Positions 60,914-64,000 of a stretch of DNA of 64,000 bases are shown piece by piece. Each line of letters begins with the position of its first letter. The stretch's first letter is position 1. The notes beneath the pieces were generated by a model. The model saw only the letters and a list, made by a program, of their open reading frames with translations. It searched no databases and was not told the DNA's origin. The stretch comes from Streptomyces pseudogriseolus (GTDB lineage: Bacteria > Actinomycetota > Actinomycetes > Streptomycetales > Streptomycetaceae), in contig MUNG01000010.1 in assembly GCA_002154585.1 (NCBI GenBank), positions 1 through 64,000 of the forward strand, in the 5' to 3' direction. A program made the position numbers and the translations under genes.

Positions 60914-60939
60914 GCGGGGCGGTCCCAGCACCGCCCCGC
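60914..60939 (-). terminator. Hairpin between lanA and lanB (probable attenuator)
   Basis: GCGGGGCGGT pairs perfectly with ACCGCCCCGC across a 6-nt loop, 31 bp after the lanA stop and 35 bp before lanB. A smaller GCCCCT/AGGGGC stem lies just before it. There is no U-tract, so partial read-through or mRNA stabilisation is likely. Confidence 0.65.
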
Positions 60940-60969
60940 CCGGAAGAGCCCCTGAGGGGCGTCAGCCCG

Positions 60970-61131
60970 TCAGCAACACACGGGGCAGCGCGTGCCGATC
61001 GCGTAGCTGCTCGGCGAGGTGTAGGTGCCCTGCCCGAAGGACTCGGCCTGCTCCGGGAGGTCGGAGACACGGAGGTCCAGGTCGAGGTCCAGCTCGGGGG
61101 CGTCCTGGGACAGAACGATCTCGGTACTCAT
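60970..61131 (-). CDS. Class I lanthipeptide precursor (LanA, FxLD-like leader)
   Basis: 53 residues from ATG 61131, with GGGAGAAGC upstream. The leader is acidic (STEIVLSQDAPELDLDLDLR, then VSDLPEQAESFGQG); the LDLDLRVSD stretch resembles the FxLD/FNLD-type box read by LanB. The probable core is TYTSPSSYAIGTRCPVCC, with six Ser/Thr and three Cys. The cleavage point is inferred near GQG. Three thioether rings are possible, closely packed at the C-terminus. No protease or dedicated ABC transporter gene is nearby. It is first in the lanABC operon. Confidence 0.85.
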   Translation of the reverse strand: MSTEIVLSQDAPELDLDLDLRVSDLPEQAESFGQGTYTSPSSYAIGTRCPVCC

Positions 61132-61172
61132 GCTTCTCCCTTGGGTGTTGGGGTGCACGGACTCGAACGAGC

Positions 61173-61192
61173 CGGGCCGCGGTCGCGGCCCG
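61173..61192. promoter_or_regulatory. Perfect palindrome upstream of lanA
   Basis: CGGGCCGCGGTCGCGGCCCG: 9-bp arms around GT, 42-61 bp before the lanA start; operator or 5'-UTR hairpin. Confidence 0.5.
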
Positions 61193-61425
61193 AACATGCG
61201 TATCCTTCGTGCCCACAGAGATGGGTGGTAGATGAAATCACGCCATTGATCACGGCATGGAAGGTGGCCTTCCGGCGCTCATGCCTGCGCCCCTGGCTCC
61301 ATGTCCGGGATCGGGGGTGGCCGGTTCCCGTCGCTCCTGCGCTCCAGCCGGGTCCTGCCCGCCTGGTGGCCGGAGGCGGCACGGACGGTGGCGCGCACCG
61401 TCCCGTCGGCCCCGCTCCCGACCGG

Positions 61426-61465
61426 GTGAATGGCAATTCACTGCTAAGGTGAATCACCATTCACC
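61426..61465. promoter_or_regulatory. Two TetR operators upstream of the MFS/TetR operon
   Basis: GTGAATGGCAATTCAC (61426-61441) and GGTGAATCACCATTCACC (61448-61465) are perfect palindromes with the same GTGAAT-4-ATTCAC layout, centres 23 bp apart. Confidence 0.8.
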
Positions 61466-61502
61466 AAAAGAATCACCGCCCAGGTCTGCCACTGGAGAGC
61501 CC

Positions 61503-62990
61503 ATGGCGTCGCCCGCCCCGACACCCCGTCCGCCCCGCGACACCACCGGCCTCCGGGCCCGGCTCACCATCCCTGTCCTGGCCTATTGCGGCATCCTCAT
61601 GGCGGTCATGCAGACCGTCGTCGTGCCCTTGCTCCCCGACCTGCCGCGCCTCACCGGTGCGTCGGCGTCCACCGTCTCCTGGATGGTGACCGCGTCCCTG
61701 CTCGCCGGCGCCGTCCTCACCCCCGTGCTGGGCCGCGCCGGCGACATGTACGGCAAACGCCGTGTGCTGCTGCTGTCCCTCGCCCTCATGACCGCCGGCT
61801 CGGTGATCTGCGCCCTCACCGCCGATATCGCACTGCTGATCACCGCCCGCGCGCTCCAGGGCGCCGCCGTCTCCGTCGTACCCCTCTCGATCAGCATCCT
61901 GCGCGACGAACTCCCCCCGGAACGCCGTAACGGCGCCGTCGCGCTGATGAGCTCCACCGTCGGCATCGGCGCCGCCCTCGGCCTGCCCGCCGCGGCCCTG
62001 ATCATCCAGTACGCGAACTGGCACGCCATGTTCTGGGTCACCGCCGGCCTCGGCACCACCGGCGTCCTGCTGATCCGCTGGGCCGTGCCCGAGTCACCGG
62101 TGCGCGAGAGCGGCCGCTTCGACGTCACCGGCGCCCTCGGACTGGCGGCCGGACTGGTCTGCCTGCTCCTCGCCGTCTCCCAGGGCGGCGAGTGGGGCTG
62201 GGGGAGCGCCCCGATCCTCGGCCTCTTCGCCGGAGCCGCCCTCGTCCTCGCCCTCTGGTGGCGCCACCAACTCCGCGCCCAGCGCCCGTTGGTGGACCTG
62301 CGGCTGGTTTCCCGGCCCCGCGTCGGCCTGTCCCACGTGGCCGCCCTCCTGACCGGCTTCGCCTTCTACGCCAACACGCTCGTCACCGCGCAGCTCGTGC
62401 AGGCCCCCGAGGCCAGCGGCTACGGGCTCGGCCTGTCCATCGTCCAGACCGGCCTGGTGCTGCTGCCGAGCGGCGTCGTCATGCTGCTGCTGTCCCCGGT
62501 CTCCGCCCGCATCTCGGCCGCGCGCGGACCGAGGATCACCCTCGCCCTCGGTGCCGCCGTCATCGCCGCCGGCTACGGCGTGCGCATCGCCGACAGCCGC
62601 TCCCTGGTCATGATCATGGTCGGCGCCACGGTCGTGTCCGTCGGCACCACCCTCGCCTACTCGGCGCTCCCCGCCCTGATCCTGCGCGCCGTGCCCGCCA
62701 CGCAGACGGCGTCCGCCAACGGCGTCAACGTCCTGATGCGCACCGTCGGACAGGCCGTGTCCAGCGCCGCCGTCGCCGCCGTTCTCGTGCACCACACCAG
62801 CCTCGTCGACGGGCTCCCGCTGCCCACCCTGCACGGCTACCTCGTGGCCTTCTCCGTCGCCGCCGCCGTCGCCCTCGCGGGCAGCGCCGTGGCCCTGCTG
62901 ATACCCGGCGACCCGGCCCCCGAGAACGAGCCCGTCCGCACGGAAGGCGCCCGGTCCGTCGCCGACGGCACCGCCAAGGAGGACGCGTGA
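61503..62990 (+). CDS. MFS transporter, DHA2/EmrB-like exporter
   Basis: 495 residues from ATG 61503 (TGGAGAG upstream). Fourteen helices are plausible. Motif A is GRAGDMYGKRRVLL and the helix-5 motif C region is ASSTVGIGAALGLPAAAL-like (ALMSSTVGIGAALGLPAA). It differs clearly from the DHA2 protein at 21158. It is coupled to its TetR gene by a GTGA overlap and preceded by two operators. It sits back to back with lanA, so export of, or immunity to, the lanthipeptide is possible but unproven; general drug efflux is equally likely. Confidence 0.92.
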   Translation: MASPAPTPRPPRDTTGLRARLTIPVLAYCGILMAVMQTVVVPLLPDLPRLTGASASTVSWMVTASLLAGAVLTPVLGRAGDMYGKRRVLLLSLALMTAGSVICALTADIALLITARALQGAAVSVVPLSISILRDELPPERRNGAVALMSSTVGIGAALGLPAAALIIQYANWHAMFWVTAGLGTTGVLLIRWAVPESPVRESGRFDVTGALGLAAGLVCLLLAVSQGGEWGWGSAPILGLFAGAALVLALWWRHQLRAQRPLVDLRLVSRPRVGLSHVAALLTGFAFYANTLVTAQLVQAPEASGYGLGLSIVQTGLVLLPSGVVMLLLSPVSARISAARGPRITLALGAAVIAAGYGVRIADSRSLVMIMVGATVVSVGTTLAYSALPALILRAVPATQTASANGVNVLMRTVGQAVSSAAVAAVLVHHTSLVDGLPLPTLHGYLVAFSVAAAVALAGSAVALLIPGDPAPENEPVRTEGARSVADGTAKEDA

Positions 62991-63583
62991 GCACCGAGAT
63001 CCCGCCGCCCGGCGAGACGCCCCGTCCCGCACGACGGGACGCCGAGGCGACCAAGGCGGCCATTCTTCGAGCCGCCCGCCACTTCCTCGCCCGCCAGGCG
63101 CACGCCGACATCACCCTCAAGGCGGTCGCGGAGCGCGCCGGGGTCAGTCCGCCGTTGATCCTGAAGTACTTCGGCAACAAGGACGCCGTCTTCGCCCGCG
63201 TGATGTCCTTCGAGGAGGACGCCGAGGCCCTCCTCGGCGCGCCCCTGGAGGACCTGGGCCGCCACATGGTCCGGCACGTCCTGGTCAGCCAGCGCGAGCA
63301 CGGCTCCGACCCGCTTCTGCGCATCGCCTTCGCACCGCTCCAGGGCGACCACGGCGACATCCTGCGCGCCAACTTCCGCGCCCAGGTCACCACCCGGCTC
63401 GCCGCCCGCCTCCCCGGCCCCGACGCGGGCCTGCGCGCGGAACTGGCCCTGGCCGCACTCCTCGGCCTGGGCGTGATGTTCGGCATCGCCCGCGGAACGG
63501 ACGTGAGGTCGACCCCCGTCGACGAAACGGTGGAACGCTACGGCCCGCTGGTCCAGGCGCAGTTGATCCCGCGGGCGTACTGA
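62987..63583 (+). CDS. TetR-family repressor of the MFS exporter
   Basis: 198 residues from GTG 62987, which overlaps the MFS stop (GTGA) and follows AAGGAGG. The helix-turn-helix reads AAILRAARHFLARQAHADIT and AGVSPPLILKYFGNKDAVFA. The C-terminal domain is of the TetR_C type common in actinobacterial efflux regulators. The two perfect palindromes before the MFS gene are its likely operators. Confidence 0.92.
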   Translation: MSTEIPPPGETPRPARRDAEATKAAILRAARHFLARQAHADITLKAVAERAGVSPPLILKYFGNKDAVFARVMSFEEDAEALLGAPLEDLGRHMVRHVLVSQREHGSDPLLRIAFAPLQGDHGDILRANFRAQVTTRLAARLPGPDAGLRAELALAALLGLGVMFGIARGTDVRSTPVDETVERYGPLVQAQLIPRAY

Positions 63584-63683
63584 GACTGCCCCTTTGGCGT
63601 ACGGCGGGGACTGCACCTCGGACTTCATATTTTCTTCACACAACCGCTACAGTTCGTGCTGCAACTAGCACCCGGGGGGCGCC

Positions 63684-64000
63684 ATGACCAATCCGTACAT
63701 ACCGCCAGCCGGCCGCACCGCGCCGAAGTGGGCGCGTCAGCGATTCCTGCTGCCCGCGCTCGGAATCGCCTGCATCGTGAGCCTGTCGGGATGTTCCGGC
63801 GACAGCAGCGCGAAGGACGACGCCCAGCCTCTGGCGGTCAAGGCCCAGCCGACGGTGACCGTCACCGCCACCGCGACCGTGACCGCCACACCGACCGCCG
63901 ACCCTGAACCCGCGCCGACCGTGACGGTGACGGAAACGGAAACGGTCAAGGTGAAGGTGACCAAGACCGTGACCGAGGAACCCGCCGAGGAGGACTACAG
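63684..64000 (+). CDS. Lipoprotein (3' partial)
   Basis: The ATG at 63684 opens a frame running off the window with no stop (about 105 codons). A charged start is followed by a hydrophobic stretch (LLPALGIACIVSLSGC) ending in the lipobox LSGC, with Cys near residue 37. The mature part begins SGDSSAKDD and then becomes Thr/Val-rich (TVTVTATATVTATPT, TVTVTETETVKVKVT), an extended cell-wall-spanning linker. The functional domain lies beyond the window; an Excalibur-type Ca2+ domain is a guess from similar Streptomyces linkers. The AT-rich segment at 63625-63655 probably holds its promoter. Confidence 0.75.
   Translation, partial: MTNPYIPPAGRTAPKWARQRFLLPALGIACIVSLSGCSGDSSAKDDAQPLAVKAQPTVTVTATATVTATPTADPEPAPTVTVTETETVKVKVTKTVTEEPAEEDY

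Larger units (their letters stand above)
61132..61502. other. Divergent promoter region between lanA and the MFS exporter
   Basis: This 371-bp region has no convincing gene. It holds the palindrome at 61173 near lanA and the two MFS/TetR operators at 61426-61465. The middle part (61200-61420) shows nothing I can assign. Confidence 0.6.

Noticed and set aside
56267..61131. Thiopeptide or FxLD-methyltransferase gene cluster
   Set aside because: No split LanB, cycloaddition enzyme, YcaO or isoaspartate-methyltransferase-like gene is visible; only lanA, full-length lanB and lanC are present.
57328..61452. A 1374-codon plus-strand open frame opposite lanB
   Set aside because: Pure antisense shadow: its composition is Arg/Pro/Gln/His-biased, and the minus strand encodes a canonical LanB with all motifs.
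1..64000. tRNA, rRNA, insertion sequence or phage genes
   Set aside because: I found no cloverleaf-like intergenic sequence, no transposase or integrase frames and no terminal inverted repeats flanking target duplications.

Overview
The window is high-GC actinobacterial DNA, almost certainly a Streptomyces chromosome. Third codon positions are nearly all G/C, GTG starts are common, 4-bp GTGA/ATGA gene overlaps are frequent, and the gene families are typical of the genus (SpoIIE-type phosphatase with STAS partner, secreted ricin-lectin proteins, many TetR regulators, Dps, Spo0M/Ter proteins, LanB/LanC). I recognise no rRNA, tRNA or CRISPR array. The gene mix (accessory redox, stress, transport and regulatory genes, paralogues, gene fragments) looks like a chromosome arm rather than the conserved core; that is inference.

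Layout. 1-3.6 kb: two secreted carbohydrate-related proteins (a glucose/sorbosone-dehydrogenase-like protein cut by the window edge, and a ThuA/DUF1080 protein) carrying nearly identical lectin tails. 3.7-6.1 kb: STAS protein and a divergent PAS-GAF-PP2C phosphatase. 6.3-8.4 kb: orphan cytochrome oxidase subunit I coupled to a small membrane protein. 8.4-17.4 kb: hydrolase, monooxygenase and divergent AraC regulator, Dps, polyprenyl synthase, SDR/DUF2867, FUSC exporter. 17.6-28.7 kb: a secreted protein, universal stress protein, TetR/quinone oxidoreductase pair, MFS exporter, LacI/PhyH pair, and a molybdenum sulfite-oxidase-like protein with a coupled Rieske/catalase-like pair. 28.7-39.3 kb: hemerythrins, SRPBCC proteins, PhzF, an FdhF/YdeP-like molybdoenzyme, an 11-residue-repeat protein, a broken TetR next to a secreted serine hydrolase, patatin, nucleotidyltransferase. 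39.4-47.3 kb: GNAT, APC permease, DinB, a frameshifted SDR, then Spo0M, TerB, M56 peptidase/BlaI, TerD and TatA genes joined by three copies of one palindrome. 47.3-49.1 kb: gene debris. 49.0-56.2 kb: kinase-like protein, S66 peptidase, TetR/SDR pair, secreted SGNH esterase, TetR, GNAT, RidA, hydrolase remnant. 56.3-61.1 kb: a compact class I lanthipeptide operon (lanA-lanB-lanC). 61.5-63.6 kb: a divergent MFS exporter with its TetR repressor. The window ends inside a lipoprotein gene.

The most interesting items are the lanthipeptide operon with its FxLD-like leader and a perfect hairpin between precursor and dehydratase genes; the apparent BlaI regulon of membrane-stress genes; the 13-unit hendecad-repeat protein followed in frame by an orphan coding segment; and a run of single-base lesions and fragments between about 34 and 56 kb, which are either genuine decay or assembly errors. 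All family assignments come from reading motifs by eye, without database searches.
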